Positions 27,782 to 39,496 of a stretch of 64,000 bases of DNA are shown here, in pieces; the stretch's first letter is position 1, and each line of letters starts with the position of its first letter. Position numbers and translations under genes: made by a program. This stretch comes from Pseudomonas sp. PDNC002 (GTDB taxonomy: Bacteria > Pseudomonadota > Gammaproteobacteria > Pseudomonadales > Pseudomonadaceae): NCBI RefSeq assembly GCF_016919445.1, contig NZ_CP070356.1, positions 5,087,502-5,151,501 on the forward strand, written 5' to 3'. Below the pieces are notes generated by a model. The model saw nothing but the letters and a program-made list of their open reading frames with translations, searched no databases and was not told the DNA's origin.

Positions 27782-28159
27782 CTACTGGGACTGGATGAGA
27801 CCTTCGGGCCGGGGCTGGGTGGAAACCTCCAGACTCGGCCCGATGAACAGGTCCATCTTGCTATAGCCCGGTCGTGTGCTGAAGGTGGAATAGCGCTCCG
27901 CCCCCTGGTGGAACTGGAAGGCCACCCGGTATTCGCCCGAGCGCCACAGGCGCAGCGGGAACGCGCGCGCCTCGCCCGGCTTGATCTCGCCCGCGAGGGT
28001 TTCCTCGCCGTTTTCTTTGAAGCTGTAGCTCACCGCAGGCCCGCCCTGGGTTTCGTAATGCAGGACGATCTGAGGTCGCTCGGTCCAGGCCACGTATGCC
28101 CCGAACAGCAGCACCAGTGCCGCCACGCCGAGCAGGCGCTGCTTTCTTGCCTTGTCCAT
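27782..28159 (-). CDS. Hypothetical membrane-anchored protein
   Basis: No family is recognised. The 125-residue product from the ATG at 28159 (GGAGAG ribosome site) has one N-terminal helix (LLGVAALVLLFGAYVAWT) and a predicted periplasmic beta-rich domain (IVLHYETQGGPAVSYSFKENGEETLAGEI; WRSGEYRVAFQF). It is in the same orientation as the HU-like gene upstream and convergent with the fimbrial-like gene. Confidence 0.6.
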   Translation of the reverse strand: MDKARKQRLLGVAALVLLFGAYVAWTERPQIVLHYETQGGPAVSYSFKENGEETLAGEIKPGEARAFPLRLWRSGEYRVAFQFHQGAERYSTFSTRPGYSKMDLFIGPSLEVSTQPRPEGLIQSQ

Positions 28160-28228
28160 CTCGCTCTCCACAAGCGAACGGCCCGCCCCACCCTGCATTG
28201 CAACGCCAAGGCGGAACGGGCCAGTCGA

Positions 28229-28507
28229 TCAGTTCAGGCTATCGACGAGAGCCTTGGCCGGCACCAGGCGCACCGCTTTCTTCGCGGCGATCTCGATGGT
28301 CTTGCCAGTCTGCGGATTGCGGCCAGTGCGCGCGGCGCGCTCGCTGACCTTGAGCTTGCCGATACCCGGCAGGGTCAGCTCGCCGTCGTTTTCCAGGGCG
28401 TCCTGGGCGATCTGCGCCAACTGGTCGAACACACCGCGCACGGCGGCTTGGGTCAGGTCGAGGGAATCGGCGATATCGCGAACCAGTTGGTCCTTGGTCA
28501 TGGGCAT
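28229..28507 (-). CDS. HU-family DNA-binding protein
   Basis: Histone-like nucleoid protein that bends DNA. The 92-residue protein (MPMTKDQLVRDIADSLDLTQAAVRGVFDQL) has the DNA-binding arm GIGKLKVSERAARTGRNPQTGKTIEI typical of HU/IHF. AAGGAG seven bases before the ATG at 28507 supports that start over the internal ATG at 28501. It belongs to the HU-like branch with the altered motif GELTLPGIGKL rather than canonical HupB. Confidence 0.92.
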   Translation of the reverse strand: MPMTKDQLVRDIADSLDLTQAAVRGVFDQLAQIAQDALENDGELTLPGIGKLKVSERAARTGRNPQTGKTIEIAAKKAVRLVPAKALVDSLN

Positions 28508-28546
28508 GGAATGACTCCTTGATGCGTTGATCGATATGAATGCGTG

Positions 28547-31021
<2,475 letters not shown>

Positions 31022-31912
31022 TTAGCGCTTCTGGGTCAGGGCGCGTCGTTCGAAATCGATGATGCGCTGACGGTAGTGCTCGATGGTCTGCGCAGTCATC
31101 ACGCTGCGCTGCTCGTCCTTCAGCTCGCCATTGAGCTCCTGGGCCAGCTTGCGGGCGGCGGCGATCATCACGTCGAACGCCTGCTTGGGATGGCGCGGGC
31201 CCGGCAGGCCGAGGAAGAAGCTCACCGCACGGGTGCTGAACTGGTCGATGTTGTCCAGATCGAAGGTGCCCGGCTTGACCGCGTTGGCCATGGAGAACAG
31301 CACTTCACCGTTGCCAGCCATGCTCTCGTGGCGATGGAAGATGTCCATCTCGCCGTAGCGCAGGCCGCTTTCCAGGATGTTCTGCAGCAGGGCCGGGCCC
31401 TTGAAACCGTTCTCGTCGCGGCTGATGACGTTGATGATCAGCACTTCCTCGACCGGAGCCAGGGGAGCGGACGGCGCAGCGGCTGCGGCAGGAGCGGCGG
31501 TGCGCTCCTTGTCCTTCTTGCGGTCCTTCTTCGGTTTTTCCTGCGGCGCTTCGTCCAGCGGATTCGGGAAGTCTTCCTCGTCCAGCGGGCCGAGCAGGTT
31601 CGGCGCCGGGTCGTCCAGGTTCAGGTCACCCTGGCGCGGCTCTCCGCGGCGCTTGCCGCGCGACTCCTTGGCGCTGACTTTGGGCAGGTCTTCCTCATCC
31701 AGCGCAGGCTCCTTGTGCTCGACCACCCGGGAAGGCCCGAGCAACTCGGGATTGCCTTCATCTCCGTCATCGGGCTGGTTGGCAAACTGGCGATCCAGCT
31801 TGAAACGCAACTTGCCCTTGCCGCCCCGCATACGACGCCAACCGTCGAACAGAATGCCGGCGATCACGATAAGCCCAATGACGATCAGCCATTCGCGCAG
31901 ACCGATATCCAT
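31022..31912 (-). CDS. zipA: Cell division protein ZipA
   Basis: ZipA tethers FtsZ to the inner membrane. The 296-residue protein has an N-terminal helix ([28 protein letters not shown]). A charged/proline-alanine linker with a lysine-rich patch ([12 protein letters not shown]) follows. The C-terminal FtsZ-binding domain includes [23 protein letters not shown] and [18 protein letters not shown]. It lies between smc and ligA as in other pseudomonads. Confidence 0.95.
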   Translation of the reverse strand: MDIGLREWLIVIGLIVIAGILFDGWRRMRGGKGKLRFKLDRQFANQPDDGDEGNPELLGPSRVVEHKEPALDEEDLPKVSAKESRGKRRGEPRQGDLNLDDPAPNLLGPLDEEDFPNPLDEAPQEKPKKDRKKDKERTAAPAAAAAPSAPLAPVEEVLIINVISRDENGFKGPALLQNILESGLRYGEMDIFHRHESMAGNGEVLFSMANAVKPGTFDLDNIDQFSTRAVSFFLGLPGPRHPKQAFDVMIAAARKLAQELNGELKDEQRSVMTAQTIEHYRQRIIDFERRALTQKR

Positions 31913-32211
31913 CTAATCCCGTAGCCCCTGAACAAAAAATGATGATGAAGAAAAGGACATCCTATCCCTTGAAAACGTGGAGCCAACTTCATGTTCTGAC
32001 TGATGTTTTCCACGCGATACAAAAGTGGGCGTTAAGCTAACACGCTCTCACATAACTTTACACTGCTTACAGCGACGCTTTGCCGCGCTTATTGCAACTT
32101 TTCATAGCGCCGTCCGGGCTTATCCGGCCCACACAGTCTACCCCAATCAAATCAATGTCTTAGCGTCAAAAGGTGGCACTTGGCAAGCACGCCGTAAAGT
32201 TCCCCCTGCCA
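31913..32211. other. smc–zipA intergenic region
   Basis: The 299-bp gap is relatively A/T-rich and holds no convincing ORF. It should contain the zipA promoter on the minus strand. No palindrome or terminator stands out. Confidence 0.5.
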
Positions 32212-35200
32212 TCAGGCTTCCGCCAGCGCGACTGCCTCTTCCACATCCACCGCAACCAGACGCGAACACCCCGGTTCATGCATGGTCACGCCCATCAATT
32301 GATCGGCCATCTCCATGGCGATCTTGTTGTGGGTGATATAGATGAATTGCACTTTCTCCGACATTTCCTTCACCAGCCGCGCATAACGACCGACGTTGGC
32401 ATCGTCCAGCGGTGCGTCGACTTCGTCGAGCATGCAGAACGGTGCCGGGTTCAGCTGGAAGATTGCAAACACCAGCGCCAGAGCGGTCAGGGCCTTCTCG
32501 CCACCGGACAGAAGATGGATGGTGCTGTTCTTCTTGCCCGGCGGACGCGCCATGATCGCCACCCCGGTATCGAGTAGATCCTCGCCAGTAAGTTCCAGAT
32601 AGGCATGACCGCCGCCGAAAACCTTGGGGAACAATGCCTGAAGGCCAGCATTGATCTGGTCGAAGGTTTCCTTGAAGCGGTTGCGGGTTTCCTTGTCGAT
32701 CTTGCGGATCACGTTTTCCAGGGTTTCCAGCGCTTCCACCAGGTCGTCGTTCTGGTCGTCCAGATAGCGTTTGCGCTCGGATTGCTGCTGGTACTCCTCG
32801 ATGGCCGCGAGGTTGATCGGCCCCAGGCGGCCGATACGCGCGGCCAGTTCTTCCAGGCGGGTTTCCCAGACCTTCTCGGCCGCATCGTGGGGCAGCGTGG
32901 CAAGCACGCCATGCAGGTCGTAGCCGTCCTCGTGGAGCTGCTCCTGCAAGGACTTGCGCCGGACGCTGACTGCCTGCCACTCCATGCGCTGCTGCTCCAG
33001 CTGGCCACGCAGCAATTGCGACTGCTGCTCGGCCTGGGTGCGGCGCTTTTCGGCATCGCGCAATTGGCGGTCGGCGTCTTCCAGCGCGAGGCGCGCGTGC
33101 TTGAGCTCGTCCTCGACGGCCATGCGCCGGTCAAGCAGCTCTTCCAGGCGCATGCGCAGCTCTTCCAGCGGCGCCGCGCCCTCCTCCAGATTGAGGTTGA
33201 GCTGCTCGCAGCGCTCGACCAGGCGTACAGCCTGACTGTCCAGGCGCTCCAGCGCCTGGCGGGTGGATTCGTGCTGGGCCCGTAGCGAACCGACGCGCAC
33301 CGCCAATTGATGGGCGTGATCCTTGTGCTGTCGGGATTCCTGGCGGATGCGATCGAGTTTCTCGCGCATGCCGTCACGCTCGGCGAGCAGGGCTTCGCGG
33401 CGCTCCGTATCCACCGCCATGGCGTCCAGCGCTTCCTGCAGGTTGAGGCGGGCTTCGCCGAGCTGCTCGTGCTCGACGGCGTGCTGTTCGGCCAGTTCGG
33501 CCAATTCCTCGTCGAGACGAGTACGGCGCAGGGTCAACTGCTCGACCTTGGCCTGCTGCGCGGATAACTGCGCCTTCAGCTCGCCCTGGCGACGACCTTC
33601 GTCCTGGAGGCGGCGGCGAATCTGATCGCGGCCTTCTTCGGCCTGGCGCTGCTCGTCGCGCAGGCGCACCAGTTGCTCTTCGACTTCCGCCAGACGCTGC
33701 TCCAGCGTTTCGCGCTCGGCGTACAGACGCTCCAGCTCCTGGCCGCGCGCCAGTACACCGCCATCGGCAGACTCACCACGACGCACGCGCAGGAAGTTGC
33801 GGCCGACCCAGTAGCCATCGCGGCTGACCAGGCTTTCGCCGTCGCCCAGCGAAGCACGCTGGGCCAGCGCCTGATCGAGACTTTCCACCGGGCGAACACG
33901 ACCCAGCCAGTAGCTCAAATCGACGTTGGTTTCGACCTTGTCCAACAAACTGCCGGGGCGCGAAACGGCGCCAGCGGCCAGGTCGAGCAGACGCAGCTCG
34001 CCCTTCTCCAGCGCATCGAATGGCAGCCCTTTCACATCATCCAGCAGCACGCCATGCAGGTCGGCGCCCAGCACGGTTTCCACCGCCAGCTCCCAGCCCG
34101 ACTGCACGCGCAGGCCTTCGGCGAGCCGCGGGCGTTGTTCCAGGCCCTGCTGACGCAACCATTGCGCGGTGCCGTCGCCCGGATCGAGCGCAGCCTGCTG
34201 CAAGGCTTCGAGCGAGGCGATCCGGCCATTCAGGCGTTGCAGTTCACCCTGGGCCTGGTGCTGCGCGGCGGTGCTTTCCTGCAGGGACTGACGCACGCGC
34301 TCCAGGCGCTCGGCCAGTTCCTGTTCTTCGATCTGCGACTCTTCCAGCAGCAACTCGATGGCGGCGACCTGCTCGCCCAGTTCGAGGATGGCCGCGTCTT
34401 CCGGATCAGCCGCCAGTTGCGTGCGTTCGTCGTTCAGGCGGCGCTGACGTTCGGCCTGGCGCTCCAGGCTCTGCTCCAGGTGCTGGATGCGCGACTGCTG
34501 CACTTCGGCTTCGCGGCGCGGCTCGGCGCTCTGCTGGTTGAAGGCGTCCCAGCGCTGCTGCCAGTCATGCATGCGCTGCTCGGCCTCTTCCAGGCCAACG
34601 GTGGCCTCTTCGGCGGCGGCGGCGCTGATTTCCTGTTCCGGGGCCAGACGTTCAAGCTCTTCGCCCAGGGTGGCGAGCAGGGTGCGATCGTGGCCCAGGT
34701 GGGATTCGGTTTCCTGGCGGGTCTTCTCCGCCTCGCGCAGGTCGTCCTGCAACTGGCGCAGGCGCTGCTGGCCGTGCTGGATGCTCTGTTCGACGCGGGC
34801 GATATCGCCGCCCACGGAGTAGAAACGACCCTGAACCTGGTTGAAGCTTTCCGATAATTCGTGGTGGCCGTCGCGCAGACGCTCGATGCTCGCGTCGGCG
34901 CTGCGCTGTTCGGCCACCAGGGCCTCGAAGGCTACTTCCTGGTCGCCGATCACCCGCTCCTTCTGCCCGACCTGCTCGTTCAGGTCGCGCCAGCGCAGGG
35001 CACCCAGCTGGGCCTTGAGCTGACGCTCCTCAGCCTTGAATTCCTGGTACTTCTCCGCCGACTGGGCTTGCCGGTGCAGGCGTTCCAGTTGGCGCTCGAG
35101 TTCTTCGCGCAGGTCGCTCAGGCGCGCCAGGTTTTCCTGGGTGCGGCGGATGCGGTTTTCGGTCTCGCGGCGGCGCTCCTTGTACTTGGAGATGCCGGCC

Positions 35201-35700
35201 GCTTCCTCGATGAAGTTGCGCAGATCCTCCGGCTTGGCTTCGATCAGCTTGGAGATCATGCCCTGTTCGATGATCGAGTAGCTGCGCGGCCCCAGGCCGG
35301 TGCCGAGGAAGATGTCGGTGATGTCGCGACGACGGCACTTGGTTCCGTTGAGGAAATAGGTGTTCTGGCCATCGCGGGTGACGCGACGGCGAATGGAAAT
35401 CTCGGCGTAGCTGGCGTACTCGCCCAGCAGGGTCTGGTCGGAGTTGTCGAAGATCAGCTCGATGGACGCCTGGGTCACCGGCTTGCGGGTGTTGGAGCCG
35501 TTGAAGATGACGTCGGTCATCGACTCGCCGCGGAGGTTCTTCGCCGAACTCTCGCCCATCACCCAGCGAACGGCGTCGATGATGTTGGACTTGCCGCAGC
35601 CGTTGGGGCCGACCACCGCCGCCATGTTGCTCGGGAAGTTGACCGTCGTCGGATCGACGAAGGACTTGAAGCCCGCCAGCTTGATGCACTTGAGCCGCAT
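32212..35700 (-). CDS. smc: Chromosome segregation protein SMC
   Basis: SMC is the condensin ATPase that organises and segregates the chromosome. The 1162-residue protein shows the full layout. Walker A (GPNGCGKSNIIDAV) is near the N-terminus, two long coiled coils flank a glycine-containing hinge around residues 500–640, and the C-terminal signature LLSGGEKALTALAL leads to Walker B CMLDEVDAPLDDAN. A GntR gene lies 34 bp upstream on the same strand. Confidence 0.97.
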   Translation of the reverse strand: MRLKCIKLAGFKSFVDPTTVNFPSNMAAVVGPNGCGKSNIIDAVRWVMGESSAKNLRGESMTDVIFNGSNTRKPVTQASIELIFDNSDQTLLGEYASYAEISIRRRVTRDGQNTYFLNGTKCRRRDITDIFLGTGLGPRSYSIIEQGMISKLIEAKPEDLRNFIEEAAGISKYKERRRETENRIRRTQENLARLSDLREELERQLERLHRQAQSAEKYQEFKAEERQLKAQLGALRWRDLNEQVGQKERVIGDQEVAFEALVAEQRSADASIERLRDGHHELSESFNQVQGRFYSVGGDIARVEQSIQHGQQRLRQLQDDLREAEKTRQETESHLGHDRTLLATLGEELERLAPEQEISAAAAEEATVGLEEAEQRMHDWQQRWDAFNQQSAEPRREAEVQQSRIQHLEQSLERQAERQRRLNDERTQLAADPEDAAILELGEQVAAIELLLEESQIEEQELAERLERVRQSLQESTAAQHQAQGELQRLNGRIASLEALQQAALDPGDGTAQWLRQQGLEQRPRLAEGLRVQSGWELAVETVLGADLHGVLLDDVKGLPFDALEKGELRLLDLAAGAVSRPGSLLDKVETNVDLSYWLGRVRPVESLDQALAQRASLGDGESLVSRDGYWVGRNFLRVRRGESADGGVLARGQELERLYAERETLEQRLAEVEEQLVRLRDEQRQAEEGRDQIRRRLQDEGRRQGELKAQLSAQQAKVEQLTLRRTRLDEELAELAEQHAVEHEQLGEARLNLQEALDAMAVDTERREALLAERDGMREKLDRIRQESRQHKDHAHQLAVRVGSLRAQHESTRQALERLDSQAVRLVERCEQLNLNLEEGAAPLEELRMRLEELLDRRMAVEDELKHARLALEDADRQLRDAEKRRTQAEQQSQLLRGQLEQQRMEWQAVSVRRKSLQEQLHEDGYDLHGVLATLPHDAAEKVWETRLEELAARIGRLGPINLAAIEEYQQQSERKRYLDDQNDDLVEALETLENVIRKIDKETRNRFKETFDQINAGLQALFPKVFGGGHAYLELTGEDLLDTGVAIMARPPGKKNSTIHLLSGGEKALTALALVFAIFQLNPAPFCMLDEVDAPLDDANVGRYARLVKEMSEKVQFIYITHNKIAMEMADQLMGVTMHEPGCSRLVAVDVEEAVALAEA

Positions 35701-35734
35701 GCGCCCTCCCCCCTTTCTCTTCTAGTTATCGAGC

Positions 35735-36394
35735 TTATCGTTCAGCCAGAGCGGCCAGGACCAGTTGGCTGTTGTGGCGGCCGTAGTCGAGCAACACCGC
35801 GCGAATACCGGCTTCGTCGCGTCCCACCACCGCGCGCAGCAGGTGTTCGAAGCTGACGATGAACTGACTCATCTCGCCTTTGCGGCGCTCCAGGGCCAGA
35901 TGATAAGTGCGACTGATGGCCGGCAGGAGATTTTCCACGGTTTCCTGCAGGTAGGGGTTGGCGGCGAATGGGAAGGCGGCGCGCATGATGTCGAAGCTGG
36001 ACTCGACGAAGGCGTTGATGTCGCCGCGTTCGAGGTTGTCCAGCAGGCGTTGCTGGATTGCCATGAATGGCGCCAGATCGGCCTCCTCGCGCCAGGTCCG
36101 GGCCACGCTACTGGCGAGCATGATGTACAGCTCGATGACCAGCGAATAGAGGCTTTCGACGTGGGCGGCGGACAGTTCCGATACCTGCGCGCCCCGGCGC
36201 GGCAGGATCACGACGAGATGGCGGCGCTCGAGGATCAGCAGCGCTTCGCGGACCGAGCCACGGCTGACGTTGAGAGTCTGGGTGACCTTCTGTTCCTGGA
36301 TGCGCTCGCGTTCCTTGAGTTCGCCCCGAATGATGCGTTCGGCAAGGTGATGCGCGATCTGCTCAGCCAGGCTGTCCGGGGCCTTGAACGTCAT
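35735..36394 (-). CDS. GntR-family (FCD) transcriptional regulator
   Basis: The 219-residue protein from the ATG at 36394 (MTFKAPDSLAEQIAHHLAERII) has a winged helix (RIQEQKVTQTLNVSRGSVREALLILERRHLVVILPRRGAQV) and an all-helical FadR/FCD ligand domain. It is divergent from alkB. A perfect palindrome of the FadR-type form (ATTGTCCGACAAT core) lies in between, pointing to control of alkB and itself. It could sense a fatty acid or acyl-CoA made from alkanes (inference). Confidence 0.88.
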   Translation of the reverse strand: MTFKAPDSLAEQIAHHLAERIIRGELKERERIQEQKVTQTLNVSRGSVREALLILERRHLVVILPRRGAQVSELSAAHVESLYSLVIELYIMLASSVARTWREEADLAPFMAIQQRLLDNLERGDINAFVESSFDIMRAAFPFAANPYLQETVENLLPAISRTYHLALERRKGEMSQFIVSFEHLLRAVVGRDEAGIRAVLLDYGRHNSQLVLAALAER

Positions 36395-36446
36395 GGTTGT
36401 CCTTAAGAATCGGGGCGCTTTCGAGGGGGTGATGCGGGGGCGAAGT

Positions 36447-36463
36447 GTAACACAGGGTGTTAC
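36447..36463. promoter_or_regulatory. Perfect inverted repeat near the gntR promoter
   Basis: GTAACAC-AGG-GTGTTAC, 17 bp, lies 53 bp upstream of the GntR ATG. It could be a second operator for a different protein. Confidence 0.45.
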
Positions 36464-36531
36464 CGCGCCATCTCCTGCGCCAGGGGGACGACTGAACAAA
36501 GGTTGGTGCGTATCACCGCCGGATCAGGCGC

Positions 36532-36550
36532 AGGATTGTCCGACAATCCT
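36532..36550. promoter_or_regulatory. Perfect 19-bp palindrome, probable GntR operator of alkB
   Basis: AGGATTGTC-C-GACAATCCT lies 28 bp before the alkB ATG. The core TTGTCCGACAA follows the FadR-subfamily operator pattern (TNGTN-NACNA). Confidence 0.75.
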
Positions 36551-36577
36551 ACACAAGAGACGTATCGGGAGTCGTCC

Positions 36578-37714
36578 ATGTTCGCTTTGTTCCTTTCCTC
36601 TGCCTGGATGTTGCGTCTCAAGAAAGCCGGCTACTGGATCTGGCTGGTTCCCGTCTTCGGGATTCCCGTCAGCTACTGGTGGTCCTACGGTAGCGAGTAT
36701 CCCAATGCCTGGCCCTGGCTGGTGATCACCGTGGTGTTCGGGGTAATCCCGCTGCTGGACTTCGTGGTCGGTCGCGACCCGGCCAATCCGGATGAGATCG
36801 AGGAAGTCCCGCCCATGGAGCGCGAGGGCTACTACCGCTTCCTCAGCCTGCTGACGGTGCCGCTACTGTTGGGCATGCTGGTCTACGGCGGCTGGGTGCT
36901 GGCCACTTATGACGCCTGGAGCTGGGTCGGCCAACTGGGCTGGATTCTCTCGGTCGGCACGGTGATGGGCGCCATCGGCATCACCGTCTCCCACGAGCTG
37001 ATCCACAAGGACCCGGAGCTGGAGCAGAACGCCGGCGGCCTGTTGCTGGCGGCGGTGTGCTACGCGGGCTTCAAGGTCGAGCATGTGCGCGGCCACCATG
37101 TGCATGTCTCAACGCCGGAAGACGCTTCGTCGTCGCGCTACGGCCAGAGCCTCTACGCCTTCCTGCCCCACGCCTACAAGCACAACTTCCTCAATGCCTG
37201 GAGGCTGGAGAGCGATCGGTTGAAGCGCAAGGGCCTGCCGGCGCTGCACTGGCGCAACGAGCTGATCTGGTGGTACGTGATCAGCGCGCTGTTCCTGGTC
37301 GGCTTCAGCATCGCCTTCGGCTGGATCGGCGCGGTCTACTTCATCGGCCAGTCGGTGATGGCGTTCACCCTGCTGGAGATCGTCAACTACGTCGAACACT
37401 ACGGCCTGCACCGGCGCCGCCTGGAAACCGGGCGCTACGAGCGGACCACCCATGAGCATTCCTGGAACAGCAACTTCCTGCTGACCAACCTGTTCCTCTT
37501 CCACCTGCAGCGCCATTCCGACCACCACGCCAACGCCAAGCGCCGCTACCAGGTGCTACGGCACTTCGACGAAAGCCCGCAACTGCCCAATGGCTATGCC
37601 GGGATGATCGTCCTGGCGCTGTTCCCGCCGCTCTGGCGCGCAGTGATGGACCGCCGCGTGCGGGCCTATTACGCCGGTGAGGAATACCAGCTGAGCGCCA
37701 CCCAGCGAGCCTGA
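36578..37714 (+). CDS. alkB: Alkane 1-monooxygenase (integral-membrane AlkB)
   Basis: AlkB hydroxylates medium/long-chain n-alkanes at the terminal carbon, using rubredoxin as electron donor. The 378-residue membrane protein carries the histidine boxes HELIHK (from H139), EHVRGHHVHV, the NYVEHYGLHR segment and LQRHSDHHAN (from H313), which bind the di-iron centre. Neither rubredoxin nor rubredoxin reductase is in the window, so it must use partners encoded elsewhere. Control by the divergent GntR regulator is likely. A terminator follows. Confidence 0.95.
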   Translation: MFALFLSSAWMLRLKKAGYWIWLVPVFGIPVSYWWSYGSEYPNAWPWLVITVVFGVIPLLDFVVGRDPANPDEIEEVPPMEREGYYRFLSLLTVPLLLGMLVYGGWVLATYDAWSWVGQLGWILSVGTVMGAIGITVSHELIHKDPELEQNAGGLLLAAVCYAGFKVEHVRGHHVHVSTPEDASSSRYGQSLYAFLPHAYKHNFLNAWRLESDRLKRKGLPALHWRNELIWWYVISALFLVGFSIAFGWIGAVYFIGQSVMAFTLLEIVNYVEHYGLHRRRLETGRYERTTHEHSWNSNFLLTNLFLFHLQRHSDHHANAKRRYQVLRHFDESPQLPNGYAGMIVLALFPPLWRAVMDRRVRAYYAGEEYQLSATQRA

Positions 37715-37733
37715 TCGACGAGTTCCACGCCTT

Positions 37734-37768
37734 GGCGGCAAGCCCTACCCCGGCTTGCCGCCTTTTTT
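37734..37768 (+). terminator. Terminator of alkB
   Basis: GGCGGCAAGCC / GGCTTGCCGCC, an 11-bp stem followed by TTTTTTC. Confidence 0.92.
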
Positions 37769-37783
37769 CTTTCCGCTGACCTT

Positions 37784-37886
37784 GTAGGAGCGAGCTTGCT
37801 CGCGAAGCTCTTCGCCCCTTAAAAGCCGGCCGACCGGCACGGCGCACGTGTCTGCAACGGCGGTTCGCGAGCAAGCTCGCTCCTAC
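37784..37886 (+). repeat. REP pair downstream of alkB
   Basis: GTAGGAGCGAGCTTGCTCGC and its inverse GCGAGCAAGCTCGCTCCTAC bracket about 60 bp. This is the 'GAGCTTGCTC' variant of the REP family. Confidence 0.85.
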
Positions 37887-37956
37887 GAGAAGCCTCTCTC
37901 TCCATACCACTTGTCATGCCGGAAAAACTTTCTGACCTTTCGGACAGAAATTTTAT

Positions 37957-37970
37957 TGACTCAAAAGTCA
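37957..37970. promoter_or_regulatory. Inverted repeat upstream of xdhA
   Basis: TGACT-CAAA-AGTCA, a perfect 5-bp repeat in an A/T-rich patch about 65 bp before the xdhA start. It differs from the TTGTATACAA motif of the later purine genes. Confidence 0.4.
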
Positions 37971-38032
37971 GCTTTCCATAAATTCGCCATCCAGTGCCCT
38001 ACCAAAAACAAGAATCAGCCTGGAGGCAAGCC

Positions 38033-39496
38033 TTGATCAGGTTCCTGCTCAATCGCGAGCTGCGCGTCGAAGACCGCCTCGATCCCAATCTCACCGTGCT
38101 CAACTACCTGCGCCAGACCCTGGGCAAGACCGGCACCAAGGAGGGTTGCGCCTCCGGTGACTGCGGCGCCTGCACCGTGGTGGTCGGCGAGCTGGTCGGT
38201 GAAGAAGGTGCCGAGCGCATCCGCTACCGCACCCTCAACTCCTGTCTCACCTTCGTTTCCTCGTTGCACGGCAAGCAGCTGATCAGCGTTGATGACCTGA
38301 AACACCGCGGCGAACTGCACGGCGTACAGCAGGCCATGGTCGACTGCCACGGCTCGCAGTGCGGCTTCTGCACCCCCGGCTTCGTCATGTCGCTGTTCGC
38401 CCTGCAGAAGAACACCGCCGGCGAAAACGCCGAGGAGCGCAAGGCCGAAGCCCATGAAGCGCTGGCCGGCAACCTGTGCCGCTGCACCGGCTACCGTCCA
38501 ATTCTCGATGCCGCCGAGCAGTCCTGCTGCCAGAAGCGCCCCGACCAGTTCGACGTCGCCCAGCCGGAAATCATCGCCCAGCTCAAGGCCATCGCGCCCA
38601 ACGAAACCGCCGAGCTCAACAGCGGCGACAAGCGCTGCCTGCTGCCGCTGACCATCGCCGACCTGGCCGATATCTACACCGCCAACCCGCAGGCGCGCCT
38701 GCTGGCCGGCGGCACCGACCTGGCCCTGGAAGTCACCCAGTTCCACCGCGAACTGCCGGTGATGATCTATGTCGGCCACGTTGAGGAAATGAAACGCGTC
38801 GAGGTCTTCGACGACCGCATCGAGATCGGCGCGGCGACTCCGCTGACCGATTGCTATGAAGCGCTTTCCCGCGACTACCCGGACTTCGGCGAGCTTCTGC
38901 ACCGCTTCGCCTCCCTGCAGATCCGCAACCAGGGCACCCTGGGCGGCAACATCGGCAACGCATCCCCCATCGGCGACTCGCCGCCGCTGCTGATCGCACT
39001 CGGCGCGCGCCTGGTGCTGCGCAAGGGCGCCGAGCGCCGCGAACTGCCGATCGACGAATACTTCATCGACTACAAGGTCACCGCGCGCCAGGAAGGCGAG
39101 TTCATCGAGCAGGTGATCATCCCCCGTCCGCAGGCCAGCCAGGCGTTCCGCGCCTACAAGGTCTCCAAGCGCCTGGACGACGACATTTCCGCCGTGTGCG
39201 CCGCCTTCAGCGTCACCGTCGAGAACTGCAAGATCACCGCCGTGCGCACCGGTTTCGGCGGCATGGCGGCGATTCCGAAGCGCGCCAAGGCCTGCGAGGC
39301 CGCGCTGCTCGGCCAGACCTTCAACAGCGCCACCTTCGAACGCGCCGCACAGGCCCTGAGCGAAGACTTCGCGCCGCTCACCGACTTCCGTGCGAGCAAG
39401 GAATACCGCCTGCTCACCGCGCAGAACCTGCTGCGCAAGTGCTTCCTGGAACTGGAAGCCCCTCAGGCCGTGACCCGGGTGACCCACTATGCATAA
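38033..39496 (+). CDS. xdhA: Xanthine dehydrogenase small subunit (2Fe-2S/FAD)
   Basis: XdhA carries two [2Fe-2S] clusters and FAD for hypoxanthine/xanthine oxidation to urate. The TTG at 38033 is chosen because GGAGG precedes it and the protein then begins MIRFLLNRELRVEDRLDPN (487 residues); the GTG at 37994 lacks this. Motifs: GCASGDCGACTV, CGFCTPG and LCRCTGYRPI for clusters, AGGTDLALEV and IRNQGTLGGNIGNASPIGD for FAD. It overlaps xdhB by 8 nt. Confidence 0.95.
   Translation: MIRFLLNRELRVEDRLDPNLTVLNYLRQTLGKTGTKEGCASGDCGACTVVVGELVGEEGAERIRYRTLNSCLTFVSSLHGKQLISVDDLKHRGELHGVQQAMVDCHGSQCGFCTPGFVMSLFALQKNTAGENAEERKAEAHEALAGNLCRCTGYRPILDAAEQSCCQKRPDQFDVAQPEIIAQLKAIAPNETAELNSGDKRCLLPLTIADLADIYTANPQARLLAGGTDLALEVTQFHRELPVMIYVGHVEEMKRVEVFDDRIEIGAATPLTDCYEALSRDYPDFGELLHRFASLQIRNQGTLGGNIGNASPIGDSPPLLIALGARLVLRKGAERRELPIDEYFIDYKVTARQEGEFIEQVIIPRPQASQAFRAYKVSKRLDDDISAVCAAFSVTVENCKITAVRTGFGGMAAIPKRAKACEAALLGQTFNSATFERAAQALSEDFAPLTDFRASKEYRLLTAQNLLRKCFLELEAPQAVTRVTHYA

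Noticed and set aside
32025-32336. A 103-codon frame on the plus strand at the smc–zipA boundary
   Set aside because: It runs antisense into smc, has no good ribosome site and no recognisable domain.
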